Positions 23,301 to 42,202 of a DNA stretch of 64,000 nt are shown one piece after another (within the stretch, counting starts at the first letter, position 1; each line of letters opens with the position of its first letter). The notes under the pieces are model-generated. The model had not been told where the DNA came from. It saw nothing but the letters and a program-made list of their open reading frames with translations, and made no database searches. Where the stretch lies: positions 3,162,001 to 3,226,000 of the forward strand of contig CP084611.1 of assembly GCA_025917655.1 (NCBI GenBank). The letters are read 5' to 3'. The DNA comes from Chlorella sorokiniana (taxonomy: Eukaryota > Chlorophyta > Trebouxiophyceae > Chlorellales > Chlorellaceae). A program made the position numbers and the translations under genes.

Positions 23301-23623
23301 AGCAGCCACATCAGCGTGGCGAAAGACACGACGCTGCCATGCGGCCAGGAAGCTGGGGGCTGGCTGCGAGCCGGGACGCACATGGACGTAACGCGCCCAG
23401 CTGTGCAACTGACGCCTGTCCAGGGCGCAGCTCCGCCGCAGGGATCAGCGCCAGGTTCCCAATCCGCCAGAGTATCAGCGGATCCGGCCGAAACCGACAG
23501 CTTGAAGGCCAGCAGCGGTGCGGCTTCTTGCAGTGCTGCGTGCGCGGGCGAGCAGCCCGCTACCAGCAGGCACACCAGCGCTAGCGCCAACCCGGTGCTC
23601 CCTTTCTGGATCGTCCCTGCCAT
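17381..23623 (-). CDS. receptor-like kinase: LRR - two fucolectin (F5/8C-type) domains - TM - TKL kinase
   Basis: Predicted cell-surface receptor kinase. ATG 23623 begins a signal peptide (GLALALVCLLVAGCSPAHA). An LRRNT-like segment (LADWEPGADPCGGAAPWTGVSC) and short plant-type LRRs follow (LTGSLPAALNLSQLAVLDLDSNQLEGSLPPSL, LTLQGNKLTGTVP). Next are two tandem fucolectin-type F5/8C modules. The first runs from GKATWQA to GRYVSISASTRVALCAVEVF. The second runs from NAALGKPTSASA to GRYLTLYRKT-YICQVMAFL. A Pro-rich linker and a beta-rich module (ISVGAATTFMGVSLELSG) precede a glycine/alanine-rich membrane helix and an RRRRRR stop-transfer signal at about 20150. The kinase has IGEGSFGKV, VAVKVL, HRDLKSANLL, DFNLSR (Asn for Gly) and a Ser/Thr-rich tail. 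At least a dozen introns occur. The exact stop (17381) is uncertain because an intron may precede it. The ligand is unknown; a fucosylated glycan is a reasonable guess. Confidence 0.8.
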
Positions 23624-24180
23624 CTCGATTGCGGCGCGCTTGTTGCTAAAGCCACCTGCGGGACGCGGGGTGCGGCCGGGTGGGGGTTGTTGCCCACCTT
23701 GCGCACCTTGGTCCTGCGGCCCGTGAAACACACCCCACCATGCATAGGGAAGATGTAGGCCGGGTGAAAGGTCTCGCGCCCTTGCAAGGTCACCTGCTGC
23801 GGTTGCCCGGTAGCGACATTTTAACACGCTACTTCCTTCGGTGACCACAGCGATGTTCAACTGCCCTCGCCACGAAGCAGGGCATTTCCGGTCCCTAGGG
23901 GGCGGGGGTGCCCCCAGTACTCCTTGTACCGCACGTGTCATGCCAGCCCATCCGACAGGCCTTCCTCTTCACTATCTCCGCTTGGAAACCCACGTCGTAC
24001 TACTTGGTGATTAGTGTAGCAGGACCTCAGGTCCAGCCATTTGTTCCAATTGGACCTTGTGATCAAGGAGGGACAAGTCGTTCTGCATATTCGCAGAAAG
24101 TCTTCTGACTCGTCAATTGTTCATCGACGATTTGTTAGAGTTGGTGGCCTTCAGTTCCTGCACCGCACTGCTCCGCCGCC
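23624..24180. promoter_or_regulatory. divergent promoter region, receptor kinase / UBLCP1
   Basis: 557 bp lie between opposite-facing start codons. No recognisable exon was seen. The region from 23980 to 24150 is AT-richer than average and is the likely core-promoter zone for UBLCP1. Confidence 0.45.
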
Positions 24181-26239
24181 ATGGCAGCAGCGGGCGCCCC
24201 TGGCCCCAGTGACAGCCCTGGGCCTTGCAGCGGTCCGGTGGAGCTCAGCGTGAAGTGGGGCAAGCAGGAAATTGTCATACATGTAGAGCCGGAGGAGTCT
24301 GTTCAGGTTGGGTTTTGCCCAGTGCATGGTCGGTTGGCCAGGCAGCCGGGTGTACCCGTGGCGGCTGGCCCTCCACCCTGGCACCTCCCCTGCCCTTGCC
24401 AGGGCATCAAGCGCAAGCTGGAGGCGGCAACCAGCGTGAGTGAGAAGCGCATGAAGTTGCTGGGCATGAAGACGCGGGCGGGGAAGCCGGCAGGCGACGC
24501 CGACACGGTGGCCGACCTCAAGCCGGGAAGCAAGATCATGCTGATCGGGTGCGTGACGCCCGCCTCCAAAGGCTGATCACCCCGGGCCGCCTGCGTATGC
24601 TGCACTTCCGCGAGGGTGACTTGAGCGCTGTGATGCAGGTACGTGGGGCTCGTTTGCCCATCCTGCCTGCGCGCCCCTGCCGCCACGCAGCACCGCCGAG
24701 GCCGCCATTGAGAAGCTGAATGCGAGCGCTGAGGTGGCGCCCCACGTCCAGGACGACTTCGACTTGCAGGCAGGAAGCTGACAGCTGATGCCTTGCCGGG
24801 TCGATATGGGCAGGGCGTGCCCAGGATGTTGTGCCTGCTGGGAAGGGTTCCGCGGCTTGCACCCCACACTCACCCTTCACCCCGGGCAGGAGGAGGGCAT
24901 GGCCGAGATGGTGGCGCTGGCCGACCGGCCAGAGGTGCAGGAGAAGCTGCGGCGCCGCATTGCCAGCTGTGACGTCAAGGTGGGCGGTGGGCGAGGGGCC
25001 GCCACGGCCTCACACGCCCCTGCTTGTGCTTGCGCCGCTCACCGCCGCACAACACATGCAGGTGCTGAACCCTCCCCGCCCCGGCAAGAAGCTGCTGGTG
25101 GCAGACATAGGTGGGGCGGCAGCGCTTGATTTGGCCGCGCAAGCGTGCAGGCGAGGCCGGGGCAGATGGGTCCGAGCGCATGCGCAGGCAGTCTTACTGG
25201 CGCTGCCCGCCTGCCGCAGACTACACCATCTTCGACCTCAACTCCAGCGCGGAGCGGCCCGAGGAGCTGGCTCGGCCCTACTTGCACGCCTTCTTCGCCG
25301 CCACCTACGCCGACTACGACCTCGTCATCTGGAGGTGGGGGCGCGTGGAGTGTGCGCAGGGGAGGGCGATGGCCCACATGGCATCATGCGCGCAGGCCCA
25401 TGGCTTGCTTCTGCTGACCACGGCCTGCGCCCGCCGTGCCACCTCCCCAGCGCCACCAGCATGAAGTGGGTTGAGGTGAAGATGCGTGAGCTGGGCGTGA
25501 GCACGCACCCCGACTACCGCCTCACCTGCATGCTGGACCACCGGAGCATGGTCACGGTGCAGCACGACAAGCACGGTGGGTGTTGGGCGTGGGCGGGCGG
25601 ATGATGCGAGCCTGCCCCGCGCAATGCCCGCACCCCCGCCGTCTCTGCCGCTCGACAGGTCACGCCTGTGCGGCCACCCATGCTGCCACCCGCAGGCGTG
25701 TTTGACTGCAAGCCGCTGCAGTTCTTGTGGGCCAAGTTCCCCGACCACTACGGCCCTGGCAACACCATCATGCTTGATGACCTTCGGAGGAGTGAGCGGA
25801 GCACACGCCGCGGCTCAGCGCATGACGCTGGCCCAGACGGGCGGGCAGCCACTCACGCAGCTAGGCCCCTTGCACCCTGGCATGCAGATTACGTGCTCAA
25901 CCCCCAGCAGGGCCTGGTGATCCGGCCCTACCGCAAGGCGCACCTCAGGCGCGGCACCGACCGCGAGCTGCTCTACCTCTCCGCCTACCTGTCCAAGATT
26001 GCGCGCCTGGACAGCCTGGCGCAGCTGGACCACAGGTGGGGCGGCACAGGGCAGCGGCAGGGGCGGCGCAGGCGGGTGAGCCCAGCTGGTGTGCCACAAC
26101 GCTGAGTCGGCAGGGGAGCGCTGTTGCGTGCAGGCATTGGGAGCAGTATGCAAAGGCAGAGATACGAGAGCTGCGCAGGCAGGCAGACGCGGCAGAGGCT
26201 GAGCAGCAACAGCAGCCACGCGCAGATGGCGGGAGCTGA
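24181..26239 (+). CDS. UBLCP1: UBLCP1: ubiquitin-like-domain CTD phosphatase
   Basis: HAD-superfamily phosphatase with an N-terminal ubiquitin-like domain. In animals it is a nuclear 26S-proteasome phosphatase and can dephosphorylate the RNA polymerase II CTD in vitro. Ten exons are assignable: 24181-24306, 24403-24548, 24691-24769, 24890-24979, 25062-25110, 25220-25334, 25451-25575, 25696-25791, 25888-26035 and 26134-26239. All junctions stay in phase. The UBL domain includes [12 protein letters not shown] and [14 protein letters not shown]. The catalytic DxDxT motif is formed across an intron ([15 protein letters not shown]). Conserved blocks [29 protein letters not shown] and [19 protein letters not shown] follow, with a C-terminal HWEQYA. 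The start lies in gccgccATGG. Intron 3 appears to be GC-AG (24770-24889). Unlike its neighbours, the gene needs no frame correction. It is tail-to-tail with RPB1, 154 bp apart. Confidence 0.93.
24770..24889 (+). other. probable GC-AG intron in UBLCP1
   Basis: The exon ends DDFDLQ at CAG and the next exon begins EEGMAEM after GGGCAG, both in phase 0. The intron therefore starts GCAGGA rather than GT. No nearby GT gives the correct protein. A base error at the donor would be an alternative explanation. Confidence 0.5.
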
Positions 26240-26323
26240 GCCGCAGAGCTCGAGAGGATGAGGTGTCACAGCTGCAACTGTGTGGCCAGTCAACAGCAGA
26301 CGAGCCTGGAAGGGCAGACTTAC

Positions 26324-26328
26324 TGTAA
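26324..26328 (+). promoter_or_regulatory. TGTAA polyadenylation signal (UBLCP1)
   Basis: The motif lies 85 bp after the UBLCP1 stop and 66 bp before the opposite-strand RPB1 stop, so the two 3' ends are nearly adjacent and the transcripts may overlap. Confidence 0.55.
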
Positions 26329-26393
26329 CTGAAAGAACAATAGCAAGAGAGAGTTGGAGAAAGTAAAGGGGTCAAGCAGGCAGACGAGGGAGC

Positions 26394-35536
<9,143 letters not shown>

Positions 35537-36286
35537 GACTGGGCGGCAGTGCTGCAATTGCTGGCGCTCAACCGCTCCTGCTGCTGGCTTTGCACCTACA
35601 GTGAGATGGAATTAACGCGGCAGCATTGAAGAGTCCCCTCGGCCACCTAACCCTGGCGACGGCGCCGCCACCGCCACCAAACTCAGCCAGGCCCCGTCCC
35701 TCTAACGTCGGCTTCAAAAAAACTTGCCTTGTGCTCCCTGATGCTATAAAATTTAGAGCAAGCACGCGCAGACCCGCCACCAACAGTGATGGAGAGTCTC
35801 GCCGCGCAGCCGGGCCACGCCGCAGCGCAGGCCGCTCCTGCACTCAGGCAGCAAGCAGCTGCGTGCGATGCACGCTGCTGCGCCCGCCTGTGCTGAACTC
35901 CTCTTGAGACCTGCTGCTGCGGATCAAGACGAGGGGTATTCCGCGCCCTATAAGCAAGCTAATAGCCCAAGGCTTCGCAGCCTACCGGCTCACAACACGT
36001 GGTGGCCGCCCGGGCCAGCTGAAGTGCAGGTCCAGCCGCGTCGCTTTCCTCATCGGGCGACGGCCGCCTTCTATGCGCCCTATGGGAGTTTCAGGAGTCT
36101 TTCACTCGGCAAAATCCAAATCCTTCGTTACAACACTTGTAATCCGAATGCAATTGAGAGCCTGGTGAATTCGCCCCGTTCTCAGCTTACAGAGCAGGCA
36201 CCACAGCCGCTGCCTTGCACCGCTCTGCTTCGAACAGATAGCCGTGCGTTTTCAGCTTCCTTTTAATGGACTGTTCATTGGACTAT
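35537..36286. other. intergenic, RPB1 promoter side and SDR 3' region
   Basis: 750 bp without a recognised gene. An uninterrupted plus-strand frame of 132 codons (35868-36266) lacks any known domain and is probably chance. TATAAAA-like sequence is present on the plus strand near 35744. The RPB1 promoter should lie in the first few hundred bases. SDR transcripts end in the other half, where a minus-strand TGTAA occurs near 36126. Confidence 0.35.
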
Positions 36287-37604
36287 TCAAGAAAAGTACA
36301 TTCCCTTCACAGAATAACCCCCATCCACGGGAATGGTGCACCCTGTAACATAGCTTGCTGCAGGGCTGGCCAGGAAGGAGACGACGCGCGCCACCTCATG
36401 CGGGGAGGCGATGCGCTCCATGGGCGTCCGCTCTAGCACGTGCCGCTCATACACGGGGTCCTGCAACACCTGCTGCGCCAGCGGGTGGCGGTATACCTGC
36501 AGTCAAAGTGGTGGGGGTGTGCCAGTGACGAAAAGGTGGGGAGTTGGGGGACAAGCTGCAGGAACACACTCTGGCAGTTGTCTTTCATCCAGGCCCGGCG
36601 CGTCTTACCAGGGTGCCACCGACACTGCACGAATCTTGTCTTTGGCTGCCCACTCGCACGTGAAGTTTCGTGCCATTTGGTTTAACGCAGCCTGAGAGCA
36701 GTCAGGAAAATGCCTTCATGATAGTGCAACCCTCACTGTATGTTGGTTGTGTCGCTGGGCAAGCCAACACTGGCTGCCCCCCCACCCCCCAGACTTGCAC
36801 ACCACCAACACCTGCCCACCTTGGTCAGGCCGTAAACAGCCCCAGATTGCATGGCAGTGGGCCCCCTGCCACGCTTGAATTGAAGATGATGACGCCGTCG
36901 CCGCTGGCCTTCAGCAGGGGATGTGCAAGCTGCGAGAGTGCGAAGGCGCTCTCCAAGTTGATGCTAAGCAGGCGCTGGAACTCCTCCTGTATCAGGGAGA
37001 ATAGCCATAGCCTGAGAATGCTATAGTGGGAAGTCTACACATGCATTAAAATACTGGCAGGCCAAAATGCATCGTGCAGCTGTTGCCGGGTGCACTCAGG
37101 AACTGCGCCTGCGTCAGGCCAGCGCTGCAAACACACTTGAGTGAACTCCACTGTGGGCTTGCGGATGTTGGTCCCCACGTTATTGAACAAGCAGTTCAGC
37201 TTGCCACCAAATGCATCCGATACAGCCTGCATCAGCCGCTGCCTGTCCTCGGCCTTGGACACGTCGGCGGTGATGCCCTGCACGTTCCAGCCTGCGGAGG
37301 AGCAGTGCTCCAGCAGTGCTGCCAGGTCTTCAGCGCTGCGGGCACATGTGAAAACACGTGCGCCCAGGCCTGCCAGCTCTTCCACCACAGCCCGGCCGAT
37401 GCCTGCACAGGAATGCCAGGCATTAATACAGACCTGGCGGCGGCAGCGGCGACGGGGCTTCGCTGCCCGCGCTCTGCTTTCAGGACAGTTGTCGTGGGCA
37501 GCGGGACAGCCATCACTACCTTGAGTGCCACCCGTCACGAGGCACAGCCTGTTCTGAGGAGAGTAGGCGCTCAGCCTCTCTTCTCTGGTGGGAATACCTT
37601 CCAT
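36287..37604 (-). CDS. short-chain dehydrogenase, tropinone-reductase-like (SDR65C type)
   Basis: NADPH-dependent oxidoreductase of the classical SDR fold. Starting from ATG 37604 ([14 protein letters not shown]), the cofactor loop [15 protein letters not shown] spans the first intron. [11 protein letters not shown], the acidic DVSK segment and the NNVG motif follow ([13 protein letters not shown]). The catalytic Ser-Tyr-Lys is visible as FNSSVAG and VYGLTK near 36825-36895, and [23 protein letters not shown] leads into the next exon. The last exon gives [41 protein letters not shown] and VDGGYSVKG, ending 36287. These are the plant tropinone-reductase-like signatures, but most such proteins do not reduce tropinone, so the substrate is unknown. 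Bases are missing at 36862-36866 (C-run) and 36483-36485 (G-run). The gene is divergent from the TKL kinase, 242 bp away. Confidence 0.85.
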
Positions 37605-37846
37605 GTAGGTCAATTGATGTCTTGTCGGATCGATCGGACAATGCACTATGAGATCGTTTCCGTAGAGCACCTGGGTGCGACTCTTTCGACTGGTGTACTG
37701 CAGCTGGGTTGCCACCTGCCAAGCAAAGTAAACGACTGCGCGTTTTCCTGAACAATCCTGCTTGTACTATGTAACTTATTTCTCCAACAGTAGATCAGCC
37801 CTGGTAGCAGGATCGCCCGAAGCGATCGGCACTCTTTGTCGCACCC

Positions 37847-39673
37847 ATGGCAGCTCCTGCTGTTGGCACAGCATTGAGCAGGGACAGGCAAGGCGTGCCG
37901 TGCTTCCGGCGCTGGACTGCGGCCCAGCCGCCCCTGGCAGGTGCCGCCGTTCCACAGGCCCAAGCCTGTGCTCCTCTTGCTGTGCCCCTGCCTGCAGTGC
38001 TCCGCATCGTTTAGAGGAGCTTGAGCTGCAAGTTCAGGTGGCTCACCAAGTGAATGCGCATCTGAACAGCGAGGTGGAGCGGCTTACGCTGGCAGTGGAC
38101 ACGCTCGAGAAGGAGAAGGCGGCGTATGAGCGGCACATCAAAGATCTGGCCAAAAAGCTGGCTGCCCTTCGCCTGCAGCTTCCTGAGGCGGCTGAGGCTG
38201 CGGCTCGGGCTGAAGAGCAGGCTGACGTGCAGGATGCTGAGGACGAGGCGGCGGCGCACGTGCTTCAGTCTGACGTGTTCGCCTGCGGCGCGGCTGCTGC
38301 CGACGATGGCGGCGGCGACGGGGTGCAGGGATGGCTGCAGAATGCGGCATGGCTGCGGTTCCAGGGCGCTGGGCAGCGAGCCGGCTGGTTGGTGGACCCC
38401 GCAGAGGTGGTCCTGGGGGAGGTGATTGGGCGGGGCACCTTTGGCGTGGTGCACCGCGCGACATGGCGTGGCGGCGTCTGCGCCGTGAAGCGCGTCACAC
38501 CGCACAGCCAGGAGCAGGCCACCACGTTTGTACGTGAGGTGGAGGCGCTGGCGCTGCTACGCCACCCGCACGTCATGCAGCTGTACGCCGCCTGCGCCCG
38601 CCCGCCCCACGACTTCTGGCTCATCTGCGAGCTGCTGGGGTGGGTGGCCTGCTGGACGCGTACCGCAGGACGCTGCCATCGCTTTGGTGTGCGACACTTG
38701 TTCCCCACTCGACAGATGTCTGCCTCGGGACCAATGCCTGGGTTGCCTGCAGTCTTGCTGCATTTAGCAGCGTGCCACCCCCTCGTCTATCGCAGCGGTG
38801 GCACGCTGGCCACCTGGCTGTATGGCCCTGCGGCGCGCGGCGGCTGCCCTCGCGCAGCCTGAGCGAGCGGCTGAAGATGGCGCTGGATGTGGCGCGAGGC
38901 ATGCAGGCGCTGGAGGGCCACACGCCACAGATACTGCACCGAGACCTGAAGCCCAGCAACGTGGTGGGTGCGCCGAGCTCCTGGCCTGGCAGTTGCCGGC
39001 TTCAGCAGGCATTGTTGATAGCAGAGTCTGAGCGCCTCGCCGGAGGCTGCCCACTGATCTGCGCCCACCGCGTGCTGTGCCTTGCAGTTCATCGACAGCA
39101 CAGGCAGCTGCAAGATTGCTGACTTTGGGCTTGCACGCATCCTGACCCCCGCGGCCATGGTGTCGCTGACGGGGAGACGGGCAGCTACCTGTGGATGGCG
39201 CCAGAGGTCATCCGGCACGAGCCGTACGACGCCCGCAGCGACTCCTGGTCGTATGGCGTGCTGCTGGTGGAGCTGCTGACGCAGCAGAAGCCCTACTCCA
39301 ACCTCTACCTCACACCCGTGCAGGTCGCCATCCAGGTGTGCACACGGGGCTGAAGGGCGCTGTGCGGGGGGGGCCGGCCCATAAGCAGGGTGGGCTCGGC
39401 GTCGCGAGCCGCGAGCCGGTTGAAGGCTGCCGGCTGCCGTCGCCTCCGCAGGTAGCAGACGGCAGCCTACATCCCACGGTGCCACCCGACTGTCATCCCG
39501 CGCTGGCAGACCTGCTGCTGGCCATTTTCTCGCCAGACCCGCTAGAGCGCCCCTCCTTTGGCTTAGTTGTGGCGCGGCTCGAGGCGGTGCTGCATGAAGT
39601 GCGGCAGCAGGCAGCGGCAGCGCAGTCAGAGAGCCTGCTAGGGCGTTGGTCGAAGAATTGGGGCAGGAATTGA
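37847..39673 (+). CDS. TKL/RAF-like protein kinase with N-terminal coiled coil
   Basis: Soluble serine/threonine kinase of the tyrosine-kinase-like group. The likely start is ATG 37847 (gcacccATGG). A short first exon joins 37998, where a strong coiled coil begins (LEELELQVQVAHQVNAHLNS and ERLTLAVDTLEKEKAAYERH), which suggests dimerisation. The kinase domain has IGRGTFGVVHRATW, CAVKRV, EVEALALLRHPHVMQLYAAC, then GHTPQILHRDLKPSNV, KIADFGLARILTP, SYLWMAPEVIRHEPYDARSDSWSYGVLL and a final PDPLERPSF block. All catalytic residues are present (K, E, HRD, DFG, R of ERPSF). It ends GRWSKNWGRN at 39673, with TGTAA signals at 39692 and 39711. The exon 1-2 phase is off by one, fitting a missing base in exon 1 or a wrong start. 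No transmembrane segment is seen. Confidence 0.85.
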
Positions 39674-40097
39674 AGCTGAGCATGGCAGTACTGTAATCGC
39701 TTAATGCAGCTGTAAACGTTGATCCCTGCAGAACCTCCACCTGGGCGCTGCGTTGCAACGTGTCGCCAGCCGGGCACAGTTCTTGGGTGCATTTGAACCG
39801 TCGGCTTCATTCGTGCGGGTCTCCGCCTCGTTGCTGGCTGTTTACTCCTCGATCGTAGTTTAGTTTCAGATCAATTTCCGCAGAGCCGCGACAAAGCCCC
39901 TGCAAAAATCGCAGAGCCAGAAAGGTGAGCGCGCGTGTTCTACCCTGCTGCTCCTGTCAACCGGGTATGAAGTCCTGGCGACTGGCGCTGTCGGCCCCTC
40001 ACACGTGCTCTCGCGTCGGCGGCCCTGCTGCCCCCACCGCCCCCACCGCCATGCAGGCTACGACAGACAGCCTGTGTGGAGGCGGACCTTGCCCAGA
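39674..40097. other. intergenic: kinase 3' UTR and CTF8 promoter
   Basis: No coding exon was recognised. The stretch has two TGTAA motifs for the upstream kinase gene near its left end. AT-richer sequence around 39840-39900 may be the CTF8 core promoter. Confidence 0.4.
39692..39715 (+). promoter_or_regulatory. paired TGTAA polyadenylation signals (TKL kinase)
   Basis: Two copies of the motif, at 39692-39696 and 39711-39715, lie 19 and 38 bp after the kinase stop codon. Confidence 0.55.
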
Positions 40098-40598
40098 ATG
40101 TTGATTCCCATCACAGCAGACTCTGGCAGTCCACCTTCTTGGGCCATGATAGAAATGCAAGGAGAGATTGAGCGGAAAGACGGCGGCTCACTGGAAGAGG
40201 CTTTTGATGTTGGCACGCTCGCCGTCTCCTCCAGCGTGAGTTCACTCACACGAGAATGCCTTGCTGCTCCGGGCATATTAGCTGATTGACTCTTCTTGCC
40301 GACCTCCTTGCAGGGTTCCGTCACCCTCACCATTGGCTACCACCAGCTTGAGGGGAAGCGCGTGGAGGTGAAGAAGCCATTGGTGGTGCTGGACAAGGTT
40401 GCTGACTCAGAGGGGCAAGGCACACAGTACAAGGTGCGCCCTATCAAGAACCTTGTCTTGACTGGCCACGCATTCTTCAAGTGTCCCGGAACAACAGGCA
40501 TCTGGTGTTAGTCTTGCCTGCAGGTTCTTGGTGTAGTGCGGGAGAGGATACTGTTTAAGGCAAGACCACGGCCATTAATCACAAAGCCTGGCACATAG
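40098..40598 (+). CDS. CTF8: CTF8, subunit of the Ctf18 replication-factor-C complex
   Basis: Small subunit that, with Ctf18 and Dcc1, forms an alternative PCNA clamp loader needed for sister-chromatid cohesion. Three exons (40098-40235, 40314-40433, 40524-40598) join in phase 0 with no frame problem and give about 110 residues, the usual family size. Diagnostic blocks are WAMIEMQGEIE at the N-terminus (WxLxELQGxxE in homologues), LTIGYHQLEGKRVEVKKPL in the middle (IGxHxLxGKxxxLxKPL) and VVRERILFKARPRPLI at the end. The stop TAG is 40596-40598. The gene is convergent with the EF-hand gene, with only 41 bp between stops. Gene models that miss the 75-bp last exon would lose the C-terminal motif. 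Confidence 0.92.
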
Positions 40599-40639
40599 AG
40601 ACGCTGTGTGCCATCGCTGGTTCCGTTTCCCGGTGAGGG

Positions 40640-41600
40640 TCACTTGGCAGCAACAGCGGGTGCAACGCCAGGCGATGCCGCTGTGCCGGCTGCCACGCCG
40701 CTGCCCTGCCTGCTTTTCATTGTTGGCCTGCTGCGGATTTGCTGGAGCTGGTGCGCGTGTAAGCAGCTCAGGAACTCCGTCAGGCCAAGTGTCTTCCCGC
40801 TGTTCAGGTCAGCGGTGCCAAACACGGCAGCGAGCTCCTCATCCAGTGCCTCCTGCGGGGAACAGGACACTGCCTCAGCTGCTGCCAGCCAGCCCGTGTC
40901 GGCTGCAGTGCAGAGGGGGTTGCAATGCACCTTTCCAACTCGCAGGTATGTGATCTTCATGGCCTCCTCCAGGGTGACCCGCCCAGCGGAGCCGCGGTCG
41001 TGTAGCAGGAAGAGGACCACGTTGTACAGCCCCGTGGCTCGGTGCCTACGTTTACGAGAGCATGCAAGCTTAGCACAGCTGAAGACAACTGCTTGCGCCT
41101 CTTGATCCAGCATCATCAGGCAGTTGGTACCCACCTGCTTTGTCCTCCTGGCATCGCTGCCACGTGGCCTGGAACTCGGGCCAGTTCACCAAGCCATCGC
41201 AATCCTCATCCACCTCCCAAATCATGTCCTCAACTTCTGCCTGCACGATTTGGCAGGGACAGGGGCCTGTCACTGACACGAACGCTGAACTAGCGCAGCC
41301 CTGCAGCCACCCCAACATACCTTCTTTGTCTTGTGGCCCACTGCATCAAAGTAGGACCGCAGCTCTTCAGCATCAATATGTCCGTCCTTGTTGGCGTCCA
41401 GCCGCTCAAAAGCCATGCGAAGATGCTGGGTTTCATTCTTGCGCGCAAAGCGCTCCTGCGGTGACAGCCGGCAGGGCCAGGTGGGACGGTGCTGCAGTTT
41501 CTTTGCGAACTGCAATGGAAAAGCCCTCTTAATGCCAATTGCAGCATGTTGAAGTACAGAAGAGGCAGACAGCGGGCACCCGAGAGAGTTCCGTCGCCAT
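40640..41600 (-). CDS. EF-hand calcium-binding protein
   Basis: Calcium-sensor-type protein. The preferred start is ATG 41600 (MATELSR), 38 bp downstream of a TATA box. A GT-AG intron joins it to FAKKLQHRPTW at 41509. Five exons are assignable (41600-41580, 41509-41321, 41240-41135, about 41045-40937, about 40854-40640). The first EF-hand is canonical (DANKDGHIDAEE). The second, DEDCDGLVNWPE, is also near-canonical. The C-terminal half (LYNVVLFLLHDRGSAGRVTLEEAMKITYLR and TADLNSGKTLGLTEFL) looks like a degenerate EF-hand pair. The overall pattern, with MIWEVDEDCDG followed by a DKxG-YNVV segment, resembles four-EF-hand proteins of algae and ciliates. A link to cilia is possible but unproven, because Chlorella-type algae lack obvious flagella. 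Confidence 0.8.
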
Positions 41601-41637
41601 TTGGTTTCCGGATGGTAACGATGAGCGGCAAACAGGG

Positions 41638-41645
41638 TATTTATA
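41638..41645 (-). promoter_or_regulatory. TATA box of the EF-hand gene
   Basis: The minus strand reads TATAAATA here, 38 bp upstream of the proposed start codon at 41600. This spacing would put transcription start only a few bases before the ATG. The match is exact and lies in the 190-bp gap between this gene and HSBP on the other strand. Confidence 0.6.
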
Positions 41646-41790
41646 CTGTTCCGTTTCATATGGAAGCAAAGAACAAGCGCCAAGGTGCCCCATCGCAAAG
41701 TCAAGCTGCCTGCAGTACGCACCAGGTACAAGCGAGTCAAAACTGCGTGGCGATCATTGGATGTTTTCGTGTCGCACATTTCGCTCAAAC

Positions 41791-42189
41791 ATGGTAAGGG
41801 CAATGCCGCAGAATGCCATTAAGCCTGCATTGGCGTCTAAGCGAAAGTCCTAACTGGCCGTGAGGCTGGTGTTGCTCCTCTGCAGGCTACTCTTGCGGGC
41901 AGCAAGGCCAGCAGCAGGCTAGGAAAGCCCGTTTCACAAGATCCTGACGACCTGGGCACCTTTGTAAGCCCTGCCTGTCGAGACCGTTACACAGGCATCT
42001 GCACATGTTCCTACTCGACATTCATGCTTCCGCATGCAGATGCAAAACTTGCTACATGATATGCGAGTTACCATGGAGGCTGCGTCCAGCAGGGTTGCAG
42101 CGCGGCTGTCAGCGGCGGAGCAGCAGGTGGATGCGTTAGAGAAGGAGCTGCTGGAGCTGCTTGAGGAGCGGCAAGATGGTTGCCGATGA
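41791..42189 (+). CDS. HSBP1: heat-shock-factor-binding protein (HSBP)
   Basis: Very small coiled-coil protein that binds the trimerisation domain of heat-shock factors and dampens the heat-shock response. The model has three exons. ATG 41791-41793 is followed at once by an intron (GTAAGG). Exon 2 (41886-41963) encodes ATLAGSKASSRLGKPVSQ and DPDDLGTF. Exon 3 (42040-42189) begins MQNLLHDMRVTMEAASSRVA and continues with a heptad-patterned helix (AEQQVDALEKELLELLEE). The 75-76 residue product equals the family size, and the (D)DLxxFVQxLLxxM pattern and leucine-zipper spacing fit. All phases are 0. A TGTAA signal lies at 42227. The short length and the isolated start codon mean automatic gene finders would probably miss it. 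Confidence 0.78.
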
Positions 42190-42202
42190 CGCCAGGCAGC
42201 CT

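Noticed and set aside
35868-36266. Plus-strand 132-codon open frame between RPB1 and the SDR gene
   Set aside because: It has no known domain and no splice or start context. At this GC content such frames are common. Kept only as a note.
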